DNA from: Caldilineae bacterium
GTDB lineage: Bacteria > Chloroflexota > Anaerolineae > Epilineales > Epilineaceae
Direction of reading: 5' to 3'
Assembly (NCBI GenBank): GCA_020634625.1
Contig: JACKBJ010000018.1
Location: 15,601 to 79,600, forward strand
DNA: 64,000 bases
Below are positions 7,840-15,933 of the stretch, piece after piece. The notes beneath the pieces are model-generated. The model searched no databases and was not told the DNA's origin. It saw nothing but the letters and a program-made list of their open reading frames with translations. The position numbers were made by a program, and so were the translations under genes. The first letter of the stretch is position 1, and every line of letters begins with the position of its first letter.

Positions 7840-10800
7840 TCAGGGCCCGAAGCCCGGCTGCCCCGGGCAGCGCGGCGCCTCGCCCAGCCAGCCCTCCGGG
7901 CCGAAGTGGTCGAAGACCGGCACCGCCTCGAAGGCCTTGCTCTCGTCGCCCGGGATGTCCGGCTCACCCTGCCGCGCCCCGATCCGCTCGACCACCACGC
8001 CGCCCAAGCCGACCAGGTTGCGCGCAAAGTTGCCGCTCGGGTCGAACACGTCGTGCTCCCAGAACGTCGCGCTCACGACCGCGCTGCCCAGGAAGTTCGG
8101 CGGCACGTAGCCCCAGGTCGCCAGGTCGATGTACTCCACCTGCCGGTCGTGCAGCTTCTGGCACACGAAGTCCAGGAGCCCGTTCTGGTCGTAGATGAAG
8201 ATCGCGAAGTCCGTGAAGCCCGGCTTCGCCACCAGGTTCGTGATCGCCAGCTCGCTGTTGACGCCGCGGTTGCCCTTGCTCAGCATCGGCACCGCGAACA
8301 CCGCCGAGCCCGACTGCGTCCCGCCCTTGCCCGAGCCCACCTGCCAGTCGTACAGCAGGCACTCCGTCTGCCCGTTGTAGGCCACCGCCTCGCGGCGGGT
8401 GGTGCGCGCCGGGTCGCTCCACTTCTCCAGCAGCACCACGCTCGAGATCTTCGGGTAGTCCACCGGGTTCGTCCCCGGCGCCCACCAGCTCTGGCTCTCC
8501 ACGCGCGCGCTGCCGACCCAGTTGCCGCCCAGCGCCGCGATCGTCGGCAGGAAGAAGGTCTGGCTGCCCCGCGGGCAGATCCAGTCGACGAGGGTGGTGA
8601 TCACGTCCCCCGACCGGTCCAGGAAGTACACCTTCACCTTCGCGTTCGTCACCGGCGACAGGTTCTGCACCTGGATCGCCGTGTCCCAGCCCTGGTACTC
8701 CGAGTAGATCAGCGGCGCGAAGCTCACCTGGTTGCCGTAGCTGTAGCCCAGCGGGTCGTTGTCCGCCGCCACCCCCACGTAGCTCGTGAAGTGGTTCGTC
8801 CCCACCGTGTCCACCACCAGCGCCATCGGCTGCGTCGCCCGGATCCAGGCCGAGCCCAGCCAGTCCGGCCCCACCACCGTGTTCGGGTCGAAGCCGTAGC
8901 TCTCGCCCGGGCTCAGCGTCAGGATGTCCCCGATGATCGGCCGCAGGCAGTTGTCCTGCCCCTTCAGCCAGATCTCCAGGCTCGTGCACTCGTCGCCCGC
9001 GTTCTGCAGCCACAGCGTCGTGTTCAGTCCGGCGTTCGACGCGAAGATCAGCGGCGCGTACGACATGTACGCCCCCGTCGCCGGATCGCGCACGCCCAGC
9101 ATGTCGCGCGACAGGCCCGAGTAGGCCGCGTTCGACTTCGCGTTCGGGTCGCCGGCGTCCGGGCAGCTGCGGTTCACGCTCACCACCAGAGGCTCGCCCT
9201 GGTGCGCCCCGAAGTCCAGCACCGTCTGGTGCAGCCCGCTCTGGTCCCAGTCGCCGTAGTAGGTCTGCTGCAGCCGGTAGGCCAGGTCGAACTCGGCCCA
9301 CAGCGTGTGGCTGCCCACGATCTCCTGGAACAGCGCGTCGCAGGCCACGTCGGCGAAGGGCCGGTCGTTGCCGCGCGGGCTCTTGATCAGGTCCGAGGCG
9401 TTCATCGAGTAGGCGATCGCGCTCCGCGCGCCCGTCGGCAGCTGCCCCATCGCGAAGCTCCAGGCACTGCCGGGCCGGAGCAAGCCGGTGCACTCCACCT
9501 TCAGCGGACCCGCCGCCTGCGGCGGGCAGAAGCCCGGGTCGCCCCAGACCACCAGGAGCGCCTTGGTGTCGTAGTCGCCCACGTTCTGCACCTGCAGCCA
9601 GGCCTCGCAGTCCTCGCCGCCCAGGTAGGGCAGCGCCACCCGCCAGTCCAGACCGGCGCAAGGCACTTCCACGACCGCCGTGTCCTGGGCCGCCACCGGC
9701 GCCAGGCAGGGGTAGATCGTGCGGCCGGAGTTCACCGGCACGGCCGTCACCTGCACCGTGTCGGTGGCGATGCCGCACTCCTTCGTGAAGTGCGGCACGG
9801 TCACCTGGCGCAGCACCGTCTCGCCCGGCGCGACCGGCACCTTCGGGTCGGCGCCCGAGGTGATGGTGTCGGTGAAGACCACCGTCATCATCTGGGTCTT
9901 CGTGGTGAGGGTGTCCGTCACCACGATCGTGTCGAGGTAGGTCGTGCCGGTGTTGGTGATCTCGTAGCAGAAGGTCACCGGCTGGCCGGGCTCGTTGATG
10001 CGGGTCACGTTCGAGCCGGGGCACTGACCGTTGAAGCTGACCGTCTTGTTGACGGCGATCTTCGGGCACTCGATCTTGGTGGTCTCGAGGGCCCGGTTGT
10101 TCGTCTCGTCCGGGTCGAAGGTCGGCGTCCGCGGGCCGCCGGCCAGGCCAGGTCGGTAATCCGGCGCCACCGGCCAGACCGCGTCGTTGCGGCGCGTCTC
10201 GACGTAGGCGTGGTTCACCGCGCTGCCGCCGCACCTGGCGTCGCGGCGCACCATCACCGCGATCTGGATCTGCACCGAGCTGCCGGCGTTGAGCCGGCCC
10301 AGCTGCGGCGTGCCGGCGTTGTTGCGGTCGAAGCCGACGCGGACCGTGATCCGGCCGTCGTCGCGGACCTCGACCACCTCGCCGTTGGTGACCTCGCCGT
10401 CGTCGACCGTCACGACCACCTGCGCCGGGTCGACCACCACGTAGTCGGCCGGCAGCTGGTCCACCACGTAGACGTCGGCCGCGTCGGAGGGCCCGTCGTT
10501 GGTCACGGTCAGCGTGTAGTTGATCATCCCGCCCGGCTGCACCGGGTCGCACATCAGGAAGTAGTTGTCCGGATCGGTCAGCGGGTCGCCGAAGACGTCG
10601 GTCTTCTCGATCGACAGGTCGGCCGCCGCGATGATCTCGGTGTCGTGCGAGTCGCTGTTGTTCTGCGGGTGGAAGTCGGTCGTCGTGGTCGTGATCTGGG
10701 CACGGTTGGTCGCCACCAGGTCGGTGCCGTCCAGCACGTAGCCGGCATCCACCTCGGTGATCAGGTAGAAGCCGAAGGTGTCGCCCGGGTTGAGGTTGCC

Positions 10801-13800
10801 GGGGATGATCGGATCGTTCTGCACGAACATGCTGTTGACGGTGACGGTGCCGCCGGCCACCGAGCAGCTGACCGTGTCGTCCGGGTCGATCGGCTCGCAG
10901 CGCAGGAAGCGCTCGCCCAGCAGACCCGGCTGCTTGAAGTCCAGGAAGTCCTGGATCATGATGCCGCGCGCCACCGACCAGCCCAGGTTGCCGAAGTCGA
11001 TCCGGTAGCGGTGCTCCTCGCCGGCCATGGCCAGGTCGGGCTCCTGCGGCCGATCCAGCGCCGGGCTGGCCGGGACGTCGGTCTTCTGGATGAAGACATC
11101 CGCCACGGCCGTCACGTTCGTGGTCGTGCTGGCGAAGTTGTTGGTCACGAAGGGATCGTCGGTGGTCGGCAGGAGCGGCGGGATCTGCGGGAAGGGGAAG
11201 GGCAGGAAGGCGCCCGGCTGCGCCGGCGGGCTCGAGGGGCCCCACCACACGAAGGCGCCGTTGGTCAGCGTCGTCGCGTTCGGCACCGCCGGGTCGACCG
11301 TCACGTAGATGTCGAAGGTCACGCGCGCGCCGGCCGGGATGTCGCCCAGGTCGCACCACAGCAGCTGGCCGAACTTGCCGCCAGCGGGACCGAAGATGCC
11401 GAGCTCCTGCAGCTGCTGGTCGGCTCGGCAGACCGCGCCCACCGCGCCCAGGTAGGTCAGCGGATCGTGCGTCAGGCCGGTGTCGGTCTGGCCCGGCAGC
11501 AGATCCAGCACCTGCACGTTCCGCGCATCCGAGGCGCCGTTGTTCTGCACCGTGATCTCGTAGCGCAGCGGATGGCCGGCCGTCACCTGGCCCGGCAGGT
11601 CCTGCAGGATCTCGCGCCGCAGCGTGGCATCCCAGCCGGTCTTGACCTGGCCCACCGAGAGCTTGGTGATGCTCATGTCGGCCCAGGTGTCGACGATCGT
11701 CTGCACGAACGCGTGGTTGTTGGCGTTGCTCGGATCGAACTGCTCCGAGTACACGTTCACGTCGTTCTCGAGCACCGTGCCCGGGTCCAGGCTCGGGTCC
11801 ACCAGCACGTCGAAGGTCAGGACCACCGGCAGAGCGCCGGACGCGATCGTGCCCAGGCCGCAGGTCAGCCGATCCGAGGGATCGCCCGGCGTGCCCGTCT
11901 CGCAACTGCCCTGACCGATCGACAGGCTGCCCGGCACGATCGTCACGCCGGCCGGCAGCCGGTCGGTCAGCACCACGTTCTCGGCCGTCGAGGGGCCGTC
12001 GTTGGTCACGTTCACGGTGTAGCGAATGCGCCGGCCGGCCGTCGCGCGGGTCGCGCTGGTGGCGTAGTTGGCCGCCGCCGGGAAGGCGCCGGGGTTGCCG
12101 ATGTCGAAGATTCGGCCCGCCTGGCCGGCCACCTGCACCTCGCCCTGGGCCGTCTTGGTCACCGCCAGGTCGACCGTGTCGAAGACCGACAGCGGGACCA
12201 TGGCCATGTTGTTCGACAGGTCCGGATCCGGCGTGTCGGCCGTGACCGTGACCGTATTGGTCAGGTCGATCCCCTCCAGCGCCGTCAGGTTGATCGTGAT
12301 GATCATCCGGCCCATGTCCGACGGGCTGCGCGGGTTGAGCCAGTTGGCGCCCATCGTCGCCAGGTCGAAGACGCCGGTCGAGAGCGCGAAGTTGCAGTCG
12401 AACTCGTCGATCGCGCCGCCGGCCGTGCGGATCGACAGCGAGCAGCCGTTGGCCCGCACGAAGCCGCTGGTCACCAGCGTGTCCGTGACCACGATGTTGC
12501 GCGAGGACGAGGGGCCGAGGTTGTCGACCAGGATCGTGTAGGTGAACTGCTCGCCGGCCTGCACGCCCGTGTGCGGCTCGACGATCTTGGTGATCTTCAG
12601 GTCGGCCGACTCCTGGACGAAGCAGCTGACCTCGTCGAAGTTGTTGACCAGGTTGGGATCCGGGGTGTCGGAGCGCACTTCGACCTCGACCGTGGCGACG
12701 ATCGTCCCGGTCGTGGTGTTGACCACCGCATCGGGCCGCGTGCGGGTCTTGATCAAGAACTCCTGGGTATCGAAGGCCGCCATGTCGCCCAGGCTACAGG
12801 TGAGCACCTGCCCGCCCGACGGCGAGAGGCCCGTCACCATGCAATTGTCCGTATCGGCCAGGTACTGCACCTCCAGCGGCAGGGTGACCGCCACGGTCAC
12901 GTCAACCGCGACGGCGGGACCGCCGTTGTAGACACTCACCTCGTAGATGATCTCGTTTCCGGCCCAGACCGTGTTCGGCGGGGGATCGCTCTGCGTGCCG
13001 GCGCCACCCTTGAGTGCGCGAACGTCGACCGAGAGATCCGCGTCACAGCCCGGGTTGGCGTCGAAGTAGACCTGGTGGCTGCCGCCGTTGTTGCCGGTGA
13101 AGACCGAGAACACCTGGTTGTTGGCGAAGGAGACGCCGTTGTACTCACCAATGCGCAGCGTGGGCGGCGGCCCACTAAAGCGCGCCGAGGAGCCCAGGTC
13201 GGGGTCGAAGGGCGCGTCGTTGATCTTGAACTCGGGCCGGAAGCTCAACCCGCCGTTCGAGCTGACGGCGACGTAGGTGTCGAGCAAGAAGTTGCCGTTG
13301 CCGTTGGTCGCGCCAGCGCGCGTATCCCACCATTGGACCGCGACACAGCCGCTTCCGGCATCGATGGCGGCAGTCGGGAAGAACTGGATCGCGCTTCCGC
13401 CGTCGGAGTTGACGCGCGTGGGTGCGCCCCAGCTGACACCGAAGTTGGTCGAGCGCGCGATGAAGACGTCCATGTCGTCGCCGCCCCCACCCTGCGCTCC
13501 GTTGGTCGGATCGTCGTTGGCCACGACGTAGACGCGACTCGGGTTGGACGGATCGGGTAGGATCCAGGGTTGACCCGAGCCCTGGGTCCAGGAAACGCTT
13601 CCGCCCAGCTTGCGCGAGGCGGTCTGTACATTGAAGGTGATGTCGGCGTTCCCCGCGCCGAAAGCCAGGCTCCTCTGCGGATAGCTCACGCCGCCGTCGG
13701 TCGAGCGCAGAACCACGATCATGCCGCTGCCACCGTCGGGCGCTCCGCCGGCGAAACCGGGCTGAGCGTGATAGGCAACGTAGACATCGCCGTTGGAAGC

Positions 13801-14613
13801 GACCGCGTTGTGGCTCGGCCAAGGGAAGCCCTCGGCCGGAAGCGAACGCACCGTCGACGGCGCCCAGGTAAGGCCCTGGTCGGTCGAGAAGGTCGTCCGC
13901 AGCGAGGTGCCACCGGTGAAGTCGGTCCAGACCATGTACATTCGATTGGCAAAGGTGCTGCCAGGATCCTGGTCGATGGCGATCCACTGCTTATCGTGCG
14001 AGTTGCCGGCCGAGCCGGGCAGGTTGACGCCGGCCGAGGCGGTGACGTTGATCGGATAGCCGGCCAGGATCGCCCCCGAGCTCGGATTGACCCCGGCGAT
14101 GAAGATGTCGATTCCATTCCCGATGCAGCCAAGGTAGGACCAGAAGAGTCGGCCCTGGCTGTCGAATCCGAGCGACGGATCGCCGCAAGGCACATGCGTT
14201 GCCGGCACCGACAGGGGGGTCGGCACGGTCCAGCTGGCACCACCATCGGTGGAGACACTGAGTTGGAAGAGGCTGGCATGCGCAATGTTGCTGGAATCGA
14301 GCGGGTTGACCTCGATGTCCGGCTCGCGTGTCCCACCCAGGGCGACGTCGGCACCGTCGAACGCGTCGAGCGCCTGCGGAGCCAGGCCCGGATCTCCCGA
14401 GAGGCCCAGACCCGGATTCGACTCAGGCTCGGCGGAGACGCCGACGATTCCGGGCGCGGTATCCGCGCTGAGCGACGCGTCGCCCTGGAGCATGGGCTCG
14501 GCCGGTGCCGCACCGACGCTGGTGCCTCGCGCTGGAATCCCGAGCGAGAGCACGGACACGGCCAACCCGGAGACGATCCATCGGGCGAGCCTGGGGACGG
14601 TTGGACCTGGCAT
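7840..14613 (-). CDS. Giant secreted DUF11-repeat protein 2 with Asp-box head
   Basis: A 2257-aa exported protein, paralog of the gene downstream. ATG 14613 has AGGAG about 10 nt upstream and starts a signal peptide (MPGPTVPRLARWIVSGLAVS...). The head, residues about 85-530, is a sialidase/BNR-like propeller region with Asp boxes STDGGASW, STDQGLTW, STDGGVSY, STNFGVSW and a degenerate SSNGGLSF. Homology to the paralog begins at ALKGG near residue 530 and continues to the end: seven DUF11-like repeats (about 540-1650) and four APLI/VQN modules (1655-2257). No sialidase catalytic set is claimed; Asp boxes are structural. It is probably a surface or shed adhesin-like structure. An in-frame extension to 14838 was rejected for lack of a ribosome site. 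Confidence 0.88.
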   Translation of the reverse strand: MPGPTVPRLARWIVSGLAVSVLSLGIPARGTSVGAAPAEPMLQGDASLSADTAPGIVGVSAEPESNPGLGLSGDPGLAPQALDAFDGADVALGGTREPDIEVNPLDSSNIAHASLFQLSVSTDGGASWTVPTPLSVPATHVPCGDPSLGFDSQGRLFWSYLGCIGNGIDIFIAGVNPSSGAILAGYPINVTASAGVNLPGSAGNSHDKQWIAIDQDPGSTFANRMYMVWTDFTGGTSLRTTFSTDQGLTWAPSTVRSLPAEGFPWPSHNAVASNGDVYVAYHAQPGFAGGAPDGGSGMIVVLRSTDGGVSYPQRSLAFGAGNADITFNVQTASRKLGGSVSWTQGSGQPWILPDPSNPSRVYVVANDDPTNGAQGGGGDDMDVFIARSTNFGVSWGAPTRVNSDGGSAIQFFPTAAIDAGSGCVAVQWWDTRAGATNGNGNFLLDTYVAVSSNGGLSFRPEFKINDAPFDPDLGSSARFSGPPPTLRIGEYNGVSFANNQVFSVFTGNNGGSHQVYFDANPGCDADLSVDVRALKGGAGTQSDPPPNTVWAGNEIIYEVSVYNGGPAVAVDVTVAVTLPLEVQYLADTDNCMVTGLSPSGGQVLTCSLGDMAAFDTQEFLIKTRTRPDAVVNTTTGTIVATVEVEVRSDTPDPNLVNNFDEVSCFVQESADLKITKIVEPHTGVQAGEQFTYTILVDNLGPSSSRNIVVTDTLVTSGFVRANGCSLSIRTAGGAIDEFDCNFALSTGVFDLATMGANWLNPRSPSDMGRMIITINLTALEGIDLTNTVTVTADTPDPDLSNNMAMVPLSVFDTVDLAVTKTAQGEVQVAGQAGRIFDIGNPGAFPAAANYATSATRATAGRRIRYTVNVTNDGPSTAENVVLTDRLPAGVTIVPGSLSIGQGSCETGTPGDPSDRLTCGLGTIASGALPVVLTFDVLVDPSLDPGTVLENDVNVYSEQFDPSNANNHAFVQTIVDTWADMSITKLSVGQVKTGWDATLRREILQDLPGQVTAGHPLRYEITVQNNGASDARNVQVLDLLPGQTDTGLTHDPLTYLGAVGAVCRADQQLQELGIFGPAGGKFGQLLWCDLGDIPAGARVTFDIYVTVDPAVPNATTLTNGAFVWWGPSSPPAQPGAFLPFPFPQIPPLLPTTDDPFVTNNFASTTTNVTAVADVFIQKTDVPASPALDRPQEPDLAMAGEEHRYRIDFGNLGWSVARGIMIQDFLDFKQPGLLGERFLRCEPIDPDDTVSCSVAGGTVTVNSMFVQNDPIIPGNLNPGDTFGFYLITEVDAGYVLDGTDLVATNRAQITTTTTDFHPQNNSDSHDTEIIAAADLSIEKTDVFGDPLTDPDNYFLMCDPVQPGGMINYTLTVTNDGPSDAADVYVVDQLPADYVVVDPAQVVVTVDDGEVTNGEVVEVRDDGRITVRVGFDRNNAGTPQLGRLNAGSSVQIQIAVMVRRDARCGGSAVNHAYVETRRNDAVWPVAPDYRPGLAGGPRTPTFDPDETNNRALETTKIECPKIAVNKTVSFNGQCPGSNVTRINEPGQPVTFCYEITNTGTTYLDTIVVTDTLTTKTQMMTVVFTDTITSGADPKVPVAPGETVLRQVTVPHFTKECGIATDTVQVTAVPVNSGRTIYPCLAPVAAQDTAVVEVPCAGLDWRVALPYLGGEDCEAWLQVQNVGDYDTKALLVVWGDPGFCPPQAAGPLKVECTGLLRPGSAWSFAMGQLPTGARSAIAYSMNASDLIKSPRGNDRPFADVACDALFQEIVGSHTLWAEFDLAYRLQQTYYGDWDQSGLHQTVLDFGAHQGEPLVVSVNRSCPDAGDPNAKSNAAYSGLSRDMLGVRDPATGAYMSYAPLIFASNAGLNTTLWLQNAGDECTSLEIWLKGQDNCLRPIIGDILTLSPGESYGFDPNTVVGPDWLGSAWIRATQPMALVVDTVGTNHFTSYVGVAADNDPLGYSYGNQVSFAPLIYSEYQGWDTAIQVQNLSPVTNAKVKVYFLDRSGDVITTLVDWICPRGSQTFFLPTIAALGGNWVGSARVESQSWWAPGTNPVDYPKISSVVLLEKWSDPARTTRREAVAYNGQTECLLYDWQVGSGKGGTQSGSAVFAVPMLSKGNRGVNSELAITNLVAKPGFTDFAIFIYDQNGLLDFVCQKLHDRQVEYIDLATWGYVPPNFLGSAVVSATFWEHDVFDPSGNFARNLVGLGGVVVERIGARQGEPDIPGDESKAFEAVPVFDHFGPEGWLGEAPRCPGQPGFGP
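7850..12995. repeat. 5.1-kb duplicated block, copy 2
   Basis: Partner of 1312-6463. The two blocks end close to the ALKGG junction that precedes the first DUF11 repeat, so the duplication boundary coincides with a domain boundary. Confidence 0.9.
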
Positions 14614-14646
14614 GGGTGCTGACTCCTGACCATGAACATGACGAAC

Positions 14647-14674
14647 AGCCAACTGGGAGCATCGCCCGTTGGCT
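14647..14674. repeat. Inverted repeat in the leader of the second DUF11 giant
   Basis: AGCCAAC (14647-14653) and GTTGGCT (14668-14674) form perfect 7-bp arms with a 14-nt spacer, 34 nt upstream of the start codon at 14613. It could be a 5' leader stem or an operator. No protein partner can be assigned. Confidence 0.45.
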
Positions 14675-14788
14675 CCGCTCCACCCCTGATGGCCACCCGT
14701 CACTCGATTACACCCTCTCCCAACGCCACTCGGGACCGAAAAGATACGGGAGCGACGGGAAGTGCCCTCGGCCATCCGCTCCGCGGCG

Positions 14789-15727
14789 TCAGCCCCCGCG
14801 CAGCTCGCGCAGCCGCTCGAAGAGCGTCCGTTCCTCATCGCTCAGCGCTTCGGGCAGCCGCACGTCGACCGTCACCAGCAGGTCGCCGCGCTGCTTGGGG
14901 TCCTTCAGCTTGGGCATGCCCTTGCCGCTGAGCCGGAAGCGCCGGCCGTTCTGGGTGCCGGCGGGAATGGTCATCGTCACCGGCCCGTCCAGGGTCTCGA
15001 CCTGCGCCTCGCCGCCCAGGACCGCCGTGGTCAGGGTCAGCGGCAGCCGGGCGTGCAGATCGTCGCCCCGGCGCTCGAAGCGCGGGTCCTCGGCCACCTC
15101 GACCACCAGGAAGAGGTCGCCCGGCGCGCCGCCGCCCGGTCCGGGCATGCCCTCGCCGCGCATGCGCACCCGCGAGCCGGAGCGCACCCCGGCCGGGATC
15201 CGCAGCTCGAGCCGTCGACCGTCCTTGCTCACCAGCCGGGTCGCGCCGCGATAGGCCTCGTCGAGCGAGACCGTCACCGCCTGCTCGAGATCGCGGCCGC
15301 GCGCGGCGGCGCCGGCAACCCGCCGCCCGGCGCCGGGCGCGGCGCCGGCTCCGCCGCCGAAGAGGGTCTCGAAGAAGTCCGAGAAGCCGCCCGAGCCGAA
15401 GATGTCCGAGACGTCGCGCACGGTGCGGGTCTGCCCCGCGCCGCCTTGCTGCGCCGCCCAGCGATCCCAGTCGAAGCCACCGGTCTGGCCGGCCCGCTCG
15501 TACTGCTGCCAGGCCGCGCCGAAGCGGTCGTACTTGGCCCGCTTGTCCGGATCGCCGAGCACCTCGTAGGCCTCGCTGATGTCCTTGAACCGATCCTCGG
15601 AAGCGCTGTTCCCCTGGTTGACGTCGGGGTGGTGCTCGCGCGCCAGCTTGCGGTAGGCGCGCTTGATGGCCTTCTCGTCCGCGTCGCGCGGAACGCCGAG
15701 GATCTTGTAGTAGTCCTTGGTCTGCAT
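14789..15727 (-). CDS. DnaJ-family co-chaperone of the CbpA type
   Basis: A 312-aa J-domain protein that stimulates the DnaK ATPase. The N-terminal J domain (residues 4-70) has the HPD triad at 33-35. A Gly/Phe-poor linker rich in Ala, Gly and Gln covers 75-130, followed by a C-terminal substrate-binding region from about 135 to 300. There is no CxxCxGxG zinc finger, so it belongs to the CbpA/DnaJ2 class rather than true DnaJ. ATG 15727 has GGAG about 7 nt upstream. A TACAAT box on the minus strand at 15806-15811 could be its -10, but no good -35 is visible. It is divergent from the sensor kinase. Confidence 0.92.
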   Translation of the reverse strand: MQTKDYYKILGVPRDADEKAIKRAYRKLAREHHPDVNQGNSASEDRFKDISEAYEVLGDPDKRAKYDRFGAAWQQYERAGQTGGFDWDRWAAQQGGAGQTRTVRDVSDIFGSGGFSDFFETLFGGGAGAAPGAGRRVAGAAARGRDLEQAVTVSLDEAYRGATRLVSKDGRRLELRIPAGVRSGSRVRMRGEGMPGPGGGAPGDLFLVVEVAEDPRFERRGDDLHARLPLTLTTAVLGGEAQVETLDGPVTMTIPAGTQNGRRFRLSGKGMPKLKDPKQRGDLLVTVDVRLPEALSDEERTLFERLRELRGG

Positions 15728-15903
15728 GATCGGGCTCCGATCTCCCGGCGGGCGGCCGGGTCCGCTGGTCCTTCGACCGGGCGCTGGCCTGGGCCGCGCC
15801 CATCAATTGTACCGGCCCGGGGCTCGCCGCATGCTGGCGCCCCGATAGACGGCCATTAGAGCCGCGTACACGCACCTTCGCGCCGTGCCCGCGTGACGCC
15901 GGC

Positions 15904-15909
15904 TATAAT
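15904..15909 (+). promoter_or_regulatory. -10 box for the kinase operon
   Basis: A consensus TATAAT lies 24 bp before ATG 15934, giving a very short leader that still contains GGAGG. No recognisable -35 lies 16-18 bp upstream, so activator help or an alternative sigma factor is possible. Confidence 0.5.
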
Positions 15910-15933
15910 CAAGGCCGGAGGCAGTCAAGCACC

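Noticed and set aside
7906..13560. A 1,884-codon plus-strand open frame antisense to the second giant gene
   Set aside because: Same composition as the shadow over the paralog and no independent motif; the minus-strand gene has a signal peptide, repeats and a ribosome site.
7840..14613. Active sialidase in the head of the second giant protein
   Set aside because: Asp boxes are present, but I could not identify the arginine triad and Tyr/Glu pair expected of a catalytic sialidase.
14613..14838. 75-residue N-terminal extension of the second giant protein
   Set aside because: It lacks a ribosome site and would bury the signal peptide, which starts at ATG 14613 behind AGGAG.
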